Positions 35,390 to 46,268 of a DNA stretch of 64,000 nt are shown here, piece by piece (the first letter of the stretch is position 1; the number at the start of each line of letters is the position of its first letter). The notes below the pieces were generated by a model. That model ran no database searches. It saw nothing but the letters and a program-made list of their open reading frames with translations, and was not told the origin of the DNA. A program made the translations under genes and the position numbers. The DNA is from Mycobacterium noviomagense (lineage in GTDB: Bacteria > Actinomycetota > Actinomycetes > Mycobacteriales > Mycobacteriaceae), in the NCBI RefSeq assembly GCF_010731635.1, contig NZ_AP022583.1, forward strand, positions 620,001 to 684,000. The letters are read 5' to 3'.

Positions 35390-36208
35390 ATGACCGCGAT
35401 CGAGTCCCGGATCGACACCCTGGCCCCCGTCGCCGGCCTGTCCGTCACGCTTACCAACGGCGTGTTGTCGGTGATCATCGATCGCCCGGAGAGCCTCAAT
35501 TCGGTGACGACGCCGGTGCTGGCCGGGATCGCCGACGCGATGGAATGGGCGGGCGCCGATCAGCGGGTCAAAGTGGTGCGCCTCGGCGGAGCGGGTCGCG
35601 GCTTCTGCTCCGGAGCCGGCATGAGCGCCGACGACGTGTCCGGCAGCGGCGGTCCGGGCACCGAAATCATCGCGGAGGCCAACCGCGCGGTGCGGGCGAT
35701 CACAGCGCTGCCGCGGCCGGTGGTCGCTGTCGTGCACGGCCCCGCCGCCGGTGTCGGAGTATCCCTGGCGCTGGCCTGTGACCTTGTATTGGCTTCGGAC
35801 ACAGCGTTTTTCATGCTTGCCTTCACCAAGGTGGGCCTGATGCCCGACGGTGGCGCGTCGGCGTTGGTCGCAGCAGCAATCGGCCGTACCAGGGCGATGC
35901 GCATGGCGCTGTTGGCGGAGCGATTGCCGGCCGCAGATGCGCTGGCCGCCGGACTGGTGAGCGCCGTCTATCCGGCCGACCAGTTCGACGACGAAGTGGA
36001 CAAAGTGGTGTCGGCGTTAGCGGCTGGGCCCGGGGTGGCGTTCGCCAAGACAAAGGAAGCCATCAACGCGGCTACGCTCACCGAACTCGACGCAGCGCTC
36101 GACCGCGAATTGCAGGGTCAGGCGGTGCTGCTGAAATCGCGTGACTTCATCGAGGGGGCAACGGCTTTCCAGCAGCGTCGCACACCCAACTTCACCGATA
36201 CCCTCTAA
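35390..36208 (+). CDS. Enoyl-CoA hydratase/isomerase family protein lacking both catalytic glutamates
   Basis: A 272-residue crotonase-fold protein (Rv1142c/Rv1141c region). Oxyanion-hole segments are GRGFCSGAGM and HGPAAGVGVSLALACD. By alignment to rat hydratase, Glu144 is replaced by Ser (GVSLALACD) and Glu164 by Phe (LAFTKVGLMPDGG). The Asp in MPDGG matches PaaG-type isomerases instead, so isomerase activity is more likely than hydration. ATG 35390 is used behind AAGGTGAT; a GTG lies three codons upstream. Its stop interlocks with that of the convergent CPBP gene. Confidence 0.85.
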   Translation: MTAIESRIDTLAPVAGLSVTLTNGVLSVIIDRPESLNSVTTPVLAGIADAMEWAGADQRVKVVRLGGAGRGFCSGAGMSADDVSGSGGPGTEIIAEANRAVRAITALPRPVVAVVHGPAAGVGVSLALACDLVLASDTAFFMLAFTKVGLMPDGGASALVAAAIGRTRAMRMALLAERLPAADALAAGLVSAVYPADQFDDEVDKVVSALAAGPGVAFAKTKEAINAATLTELDAALDRELQGQAVLLKSRDFIEGATAFQQRRTPNFTDTL

Positions 36209-36927
36209 AGCCCGAACAGCGGCGGCAGCGCGAGTATCACAACCAGGCTCCACACGAAGTGGGTGAGTATCGGGGCCAGCACTCCGCCCGTCGCGCGGCG
36301 CTCCCAGGCACACACCGAGCCCAGCACGATCGCGGCGAATCCCAGCATCAGATTCTGACTGGCCATGGTGGCGGCCACATACAAGACGGTTGAGATCAGC
36401 GCCGGATGGTGGCGGCCGAGCGCCGTGTAAAGCGCACCGCGGTAGAACAACTCCTCCGCGATGGCACCCAGCAACGCGATGGCCAGCACCAGCCGCCACG
36501 AACCCTGGTCGGCGAAATGCAAGACGCGAGTAGTCAACTCCGCCACGGGCGGGATTTCCCGAGCGATTAGCCCGCCCACCACGAACACGCCCCCCAGCAC
36601 CAGACCGATGGTCGCGCCGGTGATCACCGGGCGCTGGTTGCGGCCTCGCCAGCAGATGCCACCCAAATGCAGCGGCCCGGAGGCGAACGCCCCGACAGCC
36701 CACAGCGCGCTCAACCCCGCGGTCAGCCAGTAAAAGGTGGACTCGCCCGGGTGGCGCTTCATCGACAGGCCCAGCACCACCGCACCGAACACCAACACCA
36801 CGGCCACGACGATGCGCCGGCGCCGCACCACTGACGGCGGTTCGTGATGTGGGACAGCAACTTTGGTGGCGGCACGGCGGAGTTCGTCCAGCGCACTCGT
36901 CGAGGGTCGGGTATTCAGGTCGGTCAT
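36205..36927 (-). CDS. CPBP (CAAX-type) membrane protease
   Basis: A 240-residue integral membrane protein with about seven hydrophobic helices and the CPBP motif LLGAIAEELFYRGALYTALG (EExxxR), plus a later His in ILTHFVWSLV. The family covers Rce1-like prenyl proteases and intramembrane glutamic proteases. ATG 36927 overlaps the stop of the upstream NAD-binding gene as ATGA, so the two are coupled. Confidence 0.88.
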   Translation of the reverse strand: MTDLNTRPSTSALDELRRAATKVAVPHHEPPSVVRRRRIVVAVVLVFGAVVLGLSMKRHPGESTFYWLTAGLSALWAVGAFASGPLHLGGICWRGRNQRPVITGATIGLVLGGVFVVGGLIAREIPPVAELTTRVLHFADQGSWRLVLAIALLGAIAEELFYRGALYTALGRHHPALISTVLYVAATMASQNLMLGFAAIVLGSVCAWERRATGGVLAPILTHFVWSLVVILALPPLFGL

Positions 36928-38060
36928 AGGCGCACCTTCGGGGTCAAAGTGATCAGTAGGTCGAGGCCTGTTCGCAGTGCTCCTGCAAGCGGTCCCGGGA
37001 CGACGTTCACCAGGCCCAGCGTGGGGTGCGCGATCGCCGGTGTGACGGCCCGTACGAGCTGGCGGATGCGCAGCGCGTCCCCGCCGGCCCACGTCGGGTC
37101 GCTGTCGGCGAGGTGGTGTGGATCAGCCAGCACGTTGACGGGCCGGGGTGGCGGGCTCGACAGCGCCAGCGCAATGGCGTCGTCGACGGCCAGCAGCCCC
37201 CCGGGCGGGTCAGGAACCAGGTCGCGCAGGCCGGTGTCGGAGGCGAGCATCGGGTGTGCCAGCGATTCCACCAAATCGGCGGCCAGGCCGTCAGGAACTG
37301 GTAGCGCTGCGGCGGTCAACCGCGAAGCCACCGTGGTGTCGACGCCGCGGACCGGCAGACCCGTGTGCCACCTGCCGGAGATACGCGCATAGGTTCTGAG
37401 CAGTCCTCGGTACGACGTGGTGTCAGGACCGCAGATGTCGTAGGCGCCAGGCGGTACTTGCCCCGCATCGGCTGCAGCCACTAGGTAGTACAGCATATCG
37501 CGGATCGAAATCGGGTCGATCGGGTTGTCCATCCACGCCGGCATCGGCATGACCGGAAACCGGTCGCCGACGTAGCGCAGCATCTCGAACGACGTCGACC
37601 CCGCCCCTAAGATGATGGCGGCGCCCAGCCACACCACCTCGGGACCGTCCTCGACCGTCAGCGCCACGGCCACCTCGGCCCGGCTGGCCAGGTGCTGCGA
37701 AAGAACGTCGCTGTCCGGCACGAACCCGCCCAGGTACACGATGCGACATGCGCCGGCGTCTTTGGCCGCGGCAGCAAGGTTTGTGGCCGCGACGTGGTCC
37801 ACATCCCGGAAGCCGGGTTGGCCGATCGCGTGGACCAGGTAGTACACGACGTCGACGTGACCCGCATCGGCTAAGGCTTTATGAGCCGATGCATGATCGG
37901 CCGCGTCGAGTTTCACCGGCGTGACGTCGTCAAGCCATCCCAGCCGCTGCAGACGGGCGGGGTTTCGGCTGGCAGCCACTACCTGGTGGCCTTCTGCGAG
38001 TAGCTCAGTGACCAGGCGTGATCCGACGTAGCCGGTGGCGCCGGTCACCAGAATGCGCAC
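36924..38060 (-). CDS. NAD(P)-binding atypical SDR (NmrA/YwnB-like)
   Basis: A 378-residue atypical/extended SDR beginning VRILVTGATGYVGSRLVTEL, then VDVVYYLVHAIGQPGF and YLGGFVPDSDVLSQHLASRAEV. The C-terminal half resembles proteins annotated as NAD(P)H-binding with a DUF2867-type region. GTG 38060 or TTG 38069 are possible starts; a longer upstream frame is not convincing. Coupled to the CPBP protease gene. Substrate unknown. Confidence 0.82.
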   Translation of the reverse strand: MRILVTGATGYVGSRLVTELLAEGHQVVAASRNPARLQRLGWLDDVTPVKLDAADHASAHKALADAGHVDVVYYLVHAIGQPGFRDVDHVAATNLAAAAKDAGACRIVYLGGFVPDSDVLSQHLASRAEVAVALTVEDGPEVVWLGAAIILGAGSTSFEMLRYVGDRFPVMPMPAWMDNPIDPISIRDMLYYLVAAADAGQVPPGAYDICGPDTTSYRGLLRTYARISGRWHTGLPVRGVDTTVASRLTAAALPVPDGLAADLVESLAHPMLASDTGLRDLVPDPPGGLLAVDDAIALALSSPPPRPVNVLADPHHLADSDPTWAGGDALRIRQLVRAVTPAIAHPTLGLVNVVPGPLAGALRTGLDLLITLTPKVRL

Positions 38061-38310
38061 ACCGTCCAACCTAGCGATTGGGGCAGAGGCCGCGGGTGGA
38101 TTTAGTTCCGCCGAACCGCAATGCGGCGCATCTTCGCACGGCGATATCGACGTTTTTGCAGCAAGAGCGCGAAAGGCGGCCGACAAAACGTCGACTTCAA
38201 CTAGGCCGGCCAACCGGCCCACGAGGGGCGACGCGGCTCAGTTTTGAATTGATCAATACCCGCGACCGTCACTCTTATATGGACACCTCCGACCCCGATA
38301 CCATGACCGG

Positions 38311-39393
38311 ATGGCTCCGGTGACTCACGGCCGGCAATCACCGAGAACTAGCACGCCGACAGCCCCCTCCGTCGCAGCGGTTTCTGTCGGCTTCCCCCCA
38401 CACCGGCACAGTCAAGACGAGATCGCCGCGACCCTAGCGGGTTTCGCTGGTCCAGAATTTGGCCGGTTCACCGCCAGTAGCGGGGTTCAGGCGCGACACC
38501 ACGCCCTGCCAATGTCACGATATAGCCAGCTGAGTGGCTTCACTGAGTCCAATGACGCCTTTGTCGAGGTGGCGCTGGAACTCGGCGAGCAGACGCTGCT
38601 GTCGGCTTTCGATGCCGCGAACGTCAAACCGGCGGAGGTGGACATCGTCTTTTCGACGACGGTTACCGGACTTGCAGTGCCGACATTGGAGGCCCGGCTG
38701 GCGACTCGAATCGGCTTGCGACCCGACGTAAAACGGGTGCCGCTGTTCGGTCTGGGCTGCGTCGCCGGCGCCGCGGGCATCGCACGCATGGCCGACTACC
38801 TGCGGGCGTTTCCCGATCAGGTTGCCGCGCTGCTGGCCGTCGAACTATGCACCCTAACCGTTCAGCGCAACGATCGTTCAGTGGCCAATTTGGTTGCTTC
38901 CAGCCTGTTCGGTGACGGCGCTGCCGCCGTGGTCGCGACCGGAGCCGACCGGACACCGATCGCGCCGAGGGTGCTGGCCACGCGCAGCCGGATCTATCCG
39001 GACACCGAGGAGGTCATGGGCTGGCGGATCGGCAGCGACGGATTCAAGATCGTGTTGTCAGTCGAAGTCGCCACCGTCGCCGAGAAATACCTTGCCGAAG
39101 ACGTCCGCAAGTTTCTCGCGGACCACGGGCTCACCACCGCCGACGTCTCGACATGGGTCTGCCACCCGGGCGGCCCACGCGTGATCGAGGCCGTCGAGAA
39201 TGTGTTGGACCTGCCCGCGCATGCCCTTGACCACACCCGAAAATCATTGCGCGACAACGGAAACCTATCGTCGGTGTCAGTGCTGGACGTGCTTCGAGCC
39301 ACCATGGCCGATCCCCCGCCGCCGGGCTCCATCGGACTGATGATTGCAATGGGCCCGGGATTTTGCTCAGAACTCGTGCTGCTCGGCTGGTAG
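38311..39393 (+). CDS. Type III polyketide synthase (alkylresorcinol/alkylpyrone synthase type)
   Basis: A 360-residue chalcone-synthase-fold enzyme. Triad: Cys in LFGLGCVAGAAG, His in WVCHPGGPRVIEA and Asn in SLRDNGNLSSVSVL; IAMGPGFCSELVLLGW is the C-terminal signature. In actinobacteria this branch uses long acyl-CoA starters and malonyl-CoA to make alkylresorcinols or pyrones. It is followed at 3 bp by an ICMT-type methyltransferase and a FAD oxygenase, the same gene set and order as srsABC of Streptomyces griseus. ATG 38311 is overlapped by a 14-codon upstream frame (38279-38323). Confidence 0.93.
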   Translation: MAPVTHGRQSPRTSTPTAPSVAAVSVGFPPHRHSQDEIAATLAGFAGPEFGRFTASSGVQARHHALPMSRYSQLSGFTESNDAFVEVALELGEQTLLSAFDAANVKPAEVDIVFSTTVTGLAVPTLEARLATRIGLRPDVKRVPLFGLGCVAGAAGIARMADYLRAFPDQVAALLAVELCTLTVQRNDRSVANLVASSLFGDGAAAVVATGADRTPIAPRVLATRSRIYPDTEEVMGWRIGSDGFKIVLSVEVATVAEKYLAEDVRKFLADHGLTTADVSTWVCHPGGPRVIEAVENVLDLPAHALDHTRKSLRDNGNLSSVSVLDVLRATMADPPPPGSIGLMIAMGPGFCSELVLLGW

Positions 39394-39396
39394 GCC

Positions 39397-39897
39397 GTGT
39401 ACTACCTGCTGATCCTGGCGGTCGGCATCGAGCGCGTGGTGGAGCTGATCGTATCCAAGCGCAATGCGCGATGGGCTTTCGCCCACGGCGGCAAGGAGTT
39501 CGGCCACGACCACTATCCGCTGATGGTCACCATCCACACCGCGCTGCTGCTCGGCTGCGCCGCGGAAGTCTGGGCCTTGCACCGGCCTTTCATCGGATGG
39601 TTGGGCTGGCCGATGCTCGGCGTCGTCGCGCTGAGCCAGACGCTGCGCTGGTGGTGCGTGACGACGTTGGGGCGTCGGTGGAACACTCTGGTAATCGTTG
39701 TGCCGCAAGCGCCGTTGGTGCGACGAGGTCCGTATCGCTGGCTTCGCCACCCCAACTATGTGGCCGTGGTGGCAGAAGGGCTGGCGCTTCCGCTGGTGCA
39801 CACCGCGTGGCTGACCGCGGCCGCATTCACGGTGGCCAACGCAGTGTTGCTCAGGGTGCGGATCCGGGTCGAGAACGCCGCGCTGGGCTACACATGA
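39397..39897 (+). CDS. ICMT-family methyltransferase (SrsB-like)
   Basis: A 166-residue membrane protein of the isoprenylcysteine carboxyl methyltransferase family with four to five helices and the cofactor region YRWLRHPNYVAVVAEGLALP (RHPxY) ahead of ENAALG. In SrsB the same family methylates alkylresorcinol hydroxyls. GTG 39397 lies 3 bp after the type III PKS stop, and its stop overlaps the next gene start (ATGA). Confidence 0.88.
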   Translation: MYYLLILAVGIERVVELIVSKRNARWAFAHGGKEFGHDHYPLMVTIHTALLLGCAAEVWALHRPFIGWLGWPMLGVVALSQTLRWWCVTTLGRRWNTLVIVVPQAPLVRRGPYRWLRHPNYVAVVAEGLALPLVHTAWLTAAAFTVANAVLLRVRIRVENAALGYT

Positions 39898-40910
39898 GCG
39901 TTTATGACGCTGATCTGCTGGTCGTCGGCGGCGGTCCGGGCGGTCTTGCCACGGCGATACACGCGCGCGCCCAAGGACTTTCGGTGATCGTCGCCGAGCC
40001 GAAAGAGAGCCCGATCGATAAGGCATGCGGCGAGGGCCTGATGCCGGGCGGACTAAAAGAACTGACATCGCTCGGCGTCGACCCGGCCGGCCTGCCGTTC
40101 CGCGGCATCGCCTACGTCAGCGAGCACCGCCGCGCGGAGGCGTTATTCCGCAGCGGACCGGGCCGCGGCGTGCGCCGTACCACGTTGCACGCCGCTATGG
40201 CGGCGCGCGCCAAAGAGCAAGACACCGAGTGGATCAAGACACGGATTACTACTGTCGAGCAGGATGCCGGCGGCGTCACGGCGGCCGGTGTGCGCGCGAA
40301 ATGGTTGGTGGCAGCCGACGGGCTGCACTCGTCGATCCGGCGGGCGATGGGAATCAGAACGGTCGTGGGTAAACCGCGGCGCTTTGGCGTGCGCCGGCAC
40401 TTCCGCGTACCGGCGTGGTCAGAGTTCGTCGAAGTGCACTGGTCACCATGGGGCGAGGCGTATGTGACACCGGTCGAACCGGACTTGGTGGGTGTCGCGA
40501 TCCTCTCGCGGCACCGTCCCGATCTGAATTGGTTTCCCTGGCTGGCACGCCGGTTGCGCGACACCCGACCCGGGCGCGCCCGCGGATGCGGGCCGTTGCG
40601 TCAAGTGGTTTCACGGCGCGTGGCCGGCCGGGTGTTGTTGGTGGGCGACGCCGCCGGTTACGAGGACGCGCTGACCGGCGATGGCATCAGCTTGGCCCTC
40701 AAGCAAGCCGCCGCAGCCGTGGGCGCCATCGTCGATGACGCCCCGTCGGCGTACGAGGCGGCGTGGCGGCGGATCACCCGCGACTACCGAATGCTCACCC
40801 GCGCGCTGGTGTTGGCCAGCATGCCGCGGCAGGCCCGGCGCGCTATCGTGCCTGCGTGCACGGTTCTACCCGCGGTGTTCGGCCGCGCGGTCAACACGCT
40901 AGCCGAGTGA
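39894..40910 (+). CDS. FAD-dependent monooxygenase (SrsC-like, geranylgeranyl reductase-related)
   Basis: A 338-residue flavoprotein: LLVVGGGPGGLATAIHARAQ at the N-terminus, ACGEGLMPGG, LVAADGLHSSIRRAMG and VLLVGDAAGYEDALTGDGIS. SrsC-type enzymes hydroxylate alkylresorcinols, giving hydroquinone/quinone lipids. Coupled by ATGA to the methyltransferase. The M. tuberculosis equivalents (Rv1139c/Rv1138c) are recalled as an adjacent pair. Confidence 0.87.
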   Translation: MSVYDADLLVVGGGPGGLATAIHARAQGLSVIVAEPKESPIDKACGEGLMPGGLKELTSLGVDPAGLPFRGIAYVSEHRRAEALFRSGPGRGVRRTTLHAAMAARAKEQDTEWIKTRITTVEQDAGGVTAAGVRAKWLVAADGLHSSIRRAMGIRTVVGKPRRFGVRRHFRVPAWSEFVEVHWSPWGEAYVTPVEPDLVGVAILSRHRPDLNWFPWLARRLRDTRPGRARGCGPLRQVVSRRVAGRVLLVGDAAGYEDALTGDGISLALKQAAAAVGAIVDDAPSAYEAAWRRITRDYRMLTRALVLASMPRQARRAIVPACTVLPAVFGRAVNTLAE

Positions 40911-40921
40911 AATAGCTTGCG

Positions 40922-41718
40922 TCAGCGAGACTTCCACACTGGTTGACGCTTCTCGGCGAACGCCCGCGGGCCTTCCTTGGCGTCCTCGGACCTCAGCAGT
41001 GCACGGAACTCGCGCTCGGTGCGAGCCCAGCCCGGCTCCTCGTCGGGGATGACGCCGTCGTCAGCCCCATAGGCGATGCGCTTGCTGGCCTGCACCGACA
41101 GCGGCGCGTTGACGGTGACCCGTTCGGCCAGCGCCAGCGCGGCCTGCAGCACCGTGCCGTCGGGAACGACCTGATTGATCAGGCCCCACTTGAGCGCCTC
41201 GGCGGCGCTGATCGGCTCACCGGTCAGCAGCATCTCCAGTGCCACCTTGCGGGGAAGCTGGTGCACGATCCGGAATACGCCGCCGGCGCCTGCGATCAAA
41301 CCGACCTTGACTTCCGGCAGACCGAACTTCGCGCGCTCCTCCGCGACCACCAGGTCACTGGCCAGGGCCAGCTCCGTGCCGCCGCCCAGCGCGGTGCCGT
41401 TGACTGCGGCGATCGTCGGCTTGTCGATGAAATGGCGCACGTAGCCTGCGAAGCCCCACTCGGCGTGGTCCGGGTGGTAGAGGTTCTCGCGGCGTGCGAT
41501 CGCCTTCAAATCGGCTCCGGCGCAGAAGGATTTGTCGCCGGCACCGGTGATCACCACGGCGCGGATCTCGGGGTCGTGTTGCGCCTGCTCGAGCGCGTCG
41601 CCGACGGCAGTGCTGACCGCCCCGTTGACAGCGTTGCGGACCTCGGGCCGGTTGATCGTGATGACCATGACGTTGCCGCGGCGCTCGGTGAGCGCCGCGG
41701 GCGCGGCGTCGGCGACGG

Positions 41719-41722
<4 letters not shown>
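40922..41722 (-). CDS. Enoyl-CoA hydratase
   Basis: A 266-residue crotonase with both catalytic glutamates in place: NGTALGGGTELALASD and KFGLPEVKVGLIAGAGG. Oxyanion hole: DKSFCAGADLKAIA. The start GTG 41722 forms a GTGA overlap with the thiolase stop, so the two are a beta-oxidation operon. C-terminal FAEKRQPVWKSR is typical of EchA proteins. Confidence 0.92.
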
Positions 41723-42867
<1,145 letters not shown>

Positions 42868-42968
42868 GGCAATTCTCCTTCTCAAGAGGTAATGCCTCGA
42901 TTGTTGACCAACCCGTTGGACGGCTCACCGCGGGGGTACTTCGGCGGCGCCCGGTAGCCTCGGTGCGC

Positions 42969-43622
42969 ATGGCACGCATCCTCGTTATCGGCGGCCACGG
43001 CAAGGTGGCTTTGCATCTCAGCCGCATCCTGAGCGAACGCGGAGACGAGGTGAGCTCCGTCTTCCGCAACCCGGATCACACCGACGACGTCGTCACCACC
43101 GGCGCCACACCGGTCGTGGCGGACATCGAGAGACTGGATACCGACGCGCTCGCGGAGCTGTTGGCCGGGCACGACGCGGTCGTCTTTTCCGCCGGGGCCG
43201 GCGGCGGCAACCCGGCCCGCACGTATGCCGTCGACCGCGATGCGGCCATCCGGGTGATCGACGCCGCCAAGCAAGCGGGTGTGCGGCGGTTCGTGATGGT
43301 CTCCTACTTTGGCGCCCGACGGGATCATGGTGTGCCGCAGAACGATCCGTTCTTTCCGTATGCCGAGGCGAAGGCGGCCGCCGACGCCCACCTGCGGGCC
43401 AGTGACCTGGACTGGACGGTGCTGGGACCGGGCCGGCTCACCCTCGAGCCCGCGACCGGGCGGATCGCGCTGGGGCCGGAGGCCAGCAAAGGCCAGGTGT
43501 CCCGCGGGGATGTCGCGCTGGTGATCGCCGCCGCTCTAGCCGACGATTCGACGATCAGGCGCACCATCGAGTTCAACAACGGCGACCTCCCGATCGCCGA
43601 GGCGCTGGCCGCCGGAGGCTGA
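42969..43622 (+). CDS. NAD(P)-binding atypical SDR (YwnB/HSCARG-like)
   Basis: A 217-residue protein: MARILVIGGHGKVALHLSRI (GxxGxxG variant), DAVVFSAGAGGGNPARTYAV, RFVMVSYFGARRDHG and YAEAKAAADAHLRASDLDWT. This is the SDR_a5 layout seen in YwnB and related NADPH sensors or flavin reductases. ATG 42969 is preferred over GTG 42963. Divergent from the thiolase operon. Confidence 0.86.
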   Translation: MARILVIGGHGKVALHLSRILSERGDEVSSVFRNPDHTDDVVTTGATPVVADIERLDTDALAELLAGHDAVVFSAGAGGGNPARTYAVDRDAAIRVIDAAKQAGVRRFVMVSYFGARRDHGVPQNDPFFPYAEAKAAADAHLRASDLDWTVLGPGRLTLEPATGRIALGPEASKGQVSRGDVALVIAAALADDSTIRRTIEFNNGDLPIAEALAAGG

Positions 43623-43687
43623 CGTCGCCATCAATCGAGTAATCTCGATCGCGCAGCTGGTTTGCCGGCACATGTGCCGGCATCGAG

Positions 43688-43858
43688 CGAGGCAGGTTGA
43701 ATCTGCCTCGCAAGAGGGAACCCGGTGAGAGTCCGGGACTGTCCCGCAGCGGTATGCAGGAACGACCGCCGTCATCAGCACTGGTCGCCAGACTGGGAAG
43801 CGACGGCCACTAGGAGCACTTCGGTGCGCGCCTGCGAGTCCGAAGACCTGCCGGCTGT
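43688..43858 (+). ncRNA. Cobalamin (AdoCbl) riboswitch upstream of metE
   Basis: Class I cobalamin riboswitch elements in order: stem GAGGCAGGTTGAATCTGCCTC, GAGGGAACCCGGTGAGAGTC, then CGGGACTGTCCCGCAGCGGT, later the B12-box type GCCACTAGGAGC and the closing GAGTCCGAAGACCTGCC. It lies 137 bp ahead of metE on the same strand, as known in mycobacteria, where B12 represses the B12-independent enzyme so that MetH is used. Confidence 0.95.
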
Positions 43859-43994
43859 GCCGGATGCGCCGCGTCCGGCGGCTCATCGCCTCGTGGAATG
43901 GGCGTCTGGCCGTACCGGTTACAGGGCATGTGCCCGACCGGATCGGCTGCGCGTCCGCGGGCGGTGAACCACCCCGTCGAGTGAAGGACGAACA

Positions 43995-46268
43995 GTGACC
44001 GCTCAACCGTTTACCGCCACCATCACCGGCTCGCCCCGCATCGGCCCGCGCCGCGAACTCAAACGCGCCACCGAAGGGTACTGGGCCCGACGGACCAGCC
44101 GAACCGAGCTCGAGTCCGTCGCCGCTAACCTGCGCCGCGACACCTGGTCTGATTTGGTTGCCGCCGGCCTGGATTCCGTGCCGGTCAACACATTCTCTTA
44201 CTACGACCAGATGCTCGACACCGCGGTGATGCTGGGCGCGCTGCCGGCGCGCGTGCAGCCGGTGCACGACGAACTGGACCGCTACTTCGCCGCCGCGCGG
44301 GGCACCGAGGACATCGCCCCGCTGGAGATGACCAAGTGGTTCGACACCAACTACCACTACCTCGTACCCGAGATCTCGCCGGACACCCGGTTCACGCTCA
44401 ATCCGGTCAAGGTAGTCGCCGAGCTGAAAGAGGCATTGGAACAAGGCATTCCGGCGCGCCCCGTGGTCATCGGGCCGATCACCTTCTTGCTGTTGAGCAA
44501 ACCAGTGGACGGTGCGGGCGCGCCGGTCGAACGCATCGACGAGCTGATCCCGGTGTATTCCGAGCTGCTGTCGCTGCTGGCCGACGTCGGCGCAGCTTGG
44601 GTGCAGTTGGACGAGCCGGTGCTGGTGACCGACATCAGCGCCGACACCCCGGCACTGGCCGAGCGCGTGTACACCGCGCTGGGTTCCCTCGCCAAGAGGC
44701 CGGCGATCCATGTCGCCACCTACTTCGGGGACCCGGGCGCCGCCTTGCCGGCGCTGGCCCGCACAGCGGTCGAGGCCATCGGCGTCGACCTGGTGGCCGG
44801 CGCCGATACCGCGATCGCCTCGGTGCCGGAGCTGGCGAACAAGACGCTGGTAGCCGGGGTCGTCGACGGACGCAACGTGTGGCGCACCGACCTGGAAGCA
44901 GCGCTGAGCCGGCTGGCCACCCTGCTCGGATCGGTGGGCACGCTGGCTGTCTCTACGTCGTGCTCGACCCTGCACGTCCCGTATTCGCTGGCCTTCGAGA
45001 CCGAGCTGGACGACAACCTGCGCAGCTGGCTGGCGTTCGGGGCCGAAAAGGTGCACGAGGTGGTGACCCTGGCGCGCGCACTGCGTGAGGGCCGCGACGC
45101 AGTGGCCGACGAGATCGCAGCCTCCAACGCCGCGGTGGCGTCACGCCGTTCGGACCCGCGGCTGCGCAACGAACAAATCCGGTCGCGCATCGACTCGATC
45201 CTGGCGTCGGGCGCCAAACGCGGCAACGCCGCCGAGCGTCGCGAACAGCAGAAGGCCCGGCTGCACCTGCCGACGCTGCCGACCACCACGATCGGCTCGT
45301 TCCCGCAGACCCCGGCGATCCGAAAAGCCCGCGCCGCCTTCCGGTCCGGCGAGATCGACGAGGCCGAGTACAACCGGCGGATGAAGGCCGAGATCGCTGA
45401 CGTCATCGCGCTGCAGGAACGGCTCGGTCTCGACGTGCTGGTGCACGGGGAGCCGGAGCGCAACGACATGGTGCAGTACTTCGCCGAGCAGCTCGACGGT
45501 TTCTTCGCCACCCAGAACGGCTGGGTGCAGTCCTACGGCAGCCGCTGTGTGCGCCCGCCGATCCTCTACGGCGACGTGTCGCGCCCGCACCCGATGACGG
45601 TCGAGTGGATCACCTACGCGCAGTCGCTGACCGACAAACCGGTCAAAGGCATGTTGACCGGGCCGGTGACGATCCTGGCGTGGTCGTTCGTGCGCGACGA
45701 CCAGCCGCTGGCCGACACCGCCTACCAGATCGCGCTGGCGATCCGCGACGAGACCATCGATTTGCAGTCGGCCGGCATCGCGATCATCCAGGTCGACGAG
45801 CCGGCGCTGCGGGAGCTGCTGCCGCTGCGCCGCGCCGATCAGGACGCGTACCTGCAGTGGGCGGTGGGCGCGTTCCGGTTGGCGACCTCCGGTGTCGCCG
45901 ACTCGACGCATATCCAAACCCATCTGTGCTATTCGGAGTTCGGCGAGGTCATCGGCGCCATCGGCGAGCTGGACGCCGATGCCACGCTGATCGAGGCAGC
46001 CCGTTCGCACATGGAAGTGCTTGACGACCTGAACGCGGCAGGCTTTTCCAACAGCGTGGGTCCGGGCGTCTACGACATCCATTCGCCGCGGGTGCCAAGC
46101 ACCGAGGAGATCGCCAATTCGCTACGTGCGGCGTTGAGAGCTGTTCCCGCCGAACGGCTTTGGGTCAACCCGGACTGCGGGCTGAAAACCCGCACCGTCG
46201 AGGAGGTGACGGCGTCGCTGCAGAACATGGTCGCCGCGGCGGCGAAGGTGCGAGGCGAAGCCGCCTAG
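43995..46268 (+). CDS. metE: Cobalamin-independent methionine synthase
   Basis: A 757-residue zinc enzyme moving the methyl of 5-methyltetrahydropteroyl-polyglutamate to homocysteine. N-terminal [21 protein letters not shown] and the C-terminal catalytic barrel with [51 protein letters not shown] (zinc His/Cys) and [11 protein letters not shown] (zinc Cys). Start is GTG 43995 after GAAGGACG. It is controlled by the riboswitch just upstream. Its stop interlocks with the convergent DUF3556 gene. Confidence 0.97.
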   Translation: MTAQPFTATITGSPRIGPRRELKRATEGYWARRTSRTELESVAANLRRDTWSDLVAAGLDSVPVNTFSYYDQMLDTAVMLGALPARVQPVHDELDRYFAAARGTEDIAPLEMTKWFDTNYHYLVPEISPDTRFTLNPVKVVAELKEALEQGIPARPVVIGPITFLLLSKPVDGAGAPVERIDELIPVYSELLSLLADVGAAWVQLDEPVLVTDISADTPALAERVYTALGSLAKRPAIHVATYFGDPGAALPALARTAVEAIGVDLVAGADTAIASVPELANKTLVAGVVDGRNVWRTDLEAALSRLATLLGSVGTLAVSTSCSTLHVPYSLAFETELDDNLRSWLAFGAEKVHEVVTLARALREGRDAVADEIAASNAAVASRRSDPRLRNEQIRSRIDSILASGAKRGNAAERREQQKARLHLPTLPTTTIGSFPQTPAIRKARAAFRSGEIDEAEYNRRMKAEIADVIALQERLGLDVLVHGEPERNDMVQYFAEQLDGFFATQNGWVQSYGSRCVRPPILYGDVSRPHPMTVEWITYAQSLTDKPVKGMLTGPVTILAWSFVRDDQPLADTAYQIALAIRDETIDLQSAGIAIIQVDEPALRELLPLRRADQDAYLQWAVGAFRLATSGVADSTHIQTHLCYSEFGEVIGAIGELDADATLIEAARSHMEVLDDLNAAGFSNSVGPGVYDIHSPRVPSTEEIANSLRAALRAVPAERLWVNPDCGLKTRTVEEVTASLQNMVAAAAKVRGEAA

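Noticed and set aside
42908..42919. CCAACCCGTTGG palindrome between the thiolase and the SDR genes
   Set aside because: Only 5-bp arms in high-GC DNA; too short to claim as an operator without conservation data.
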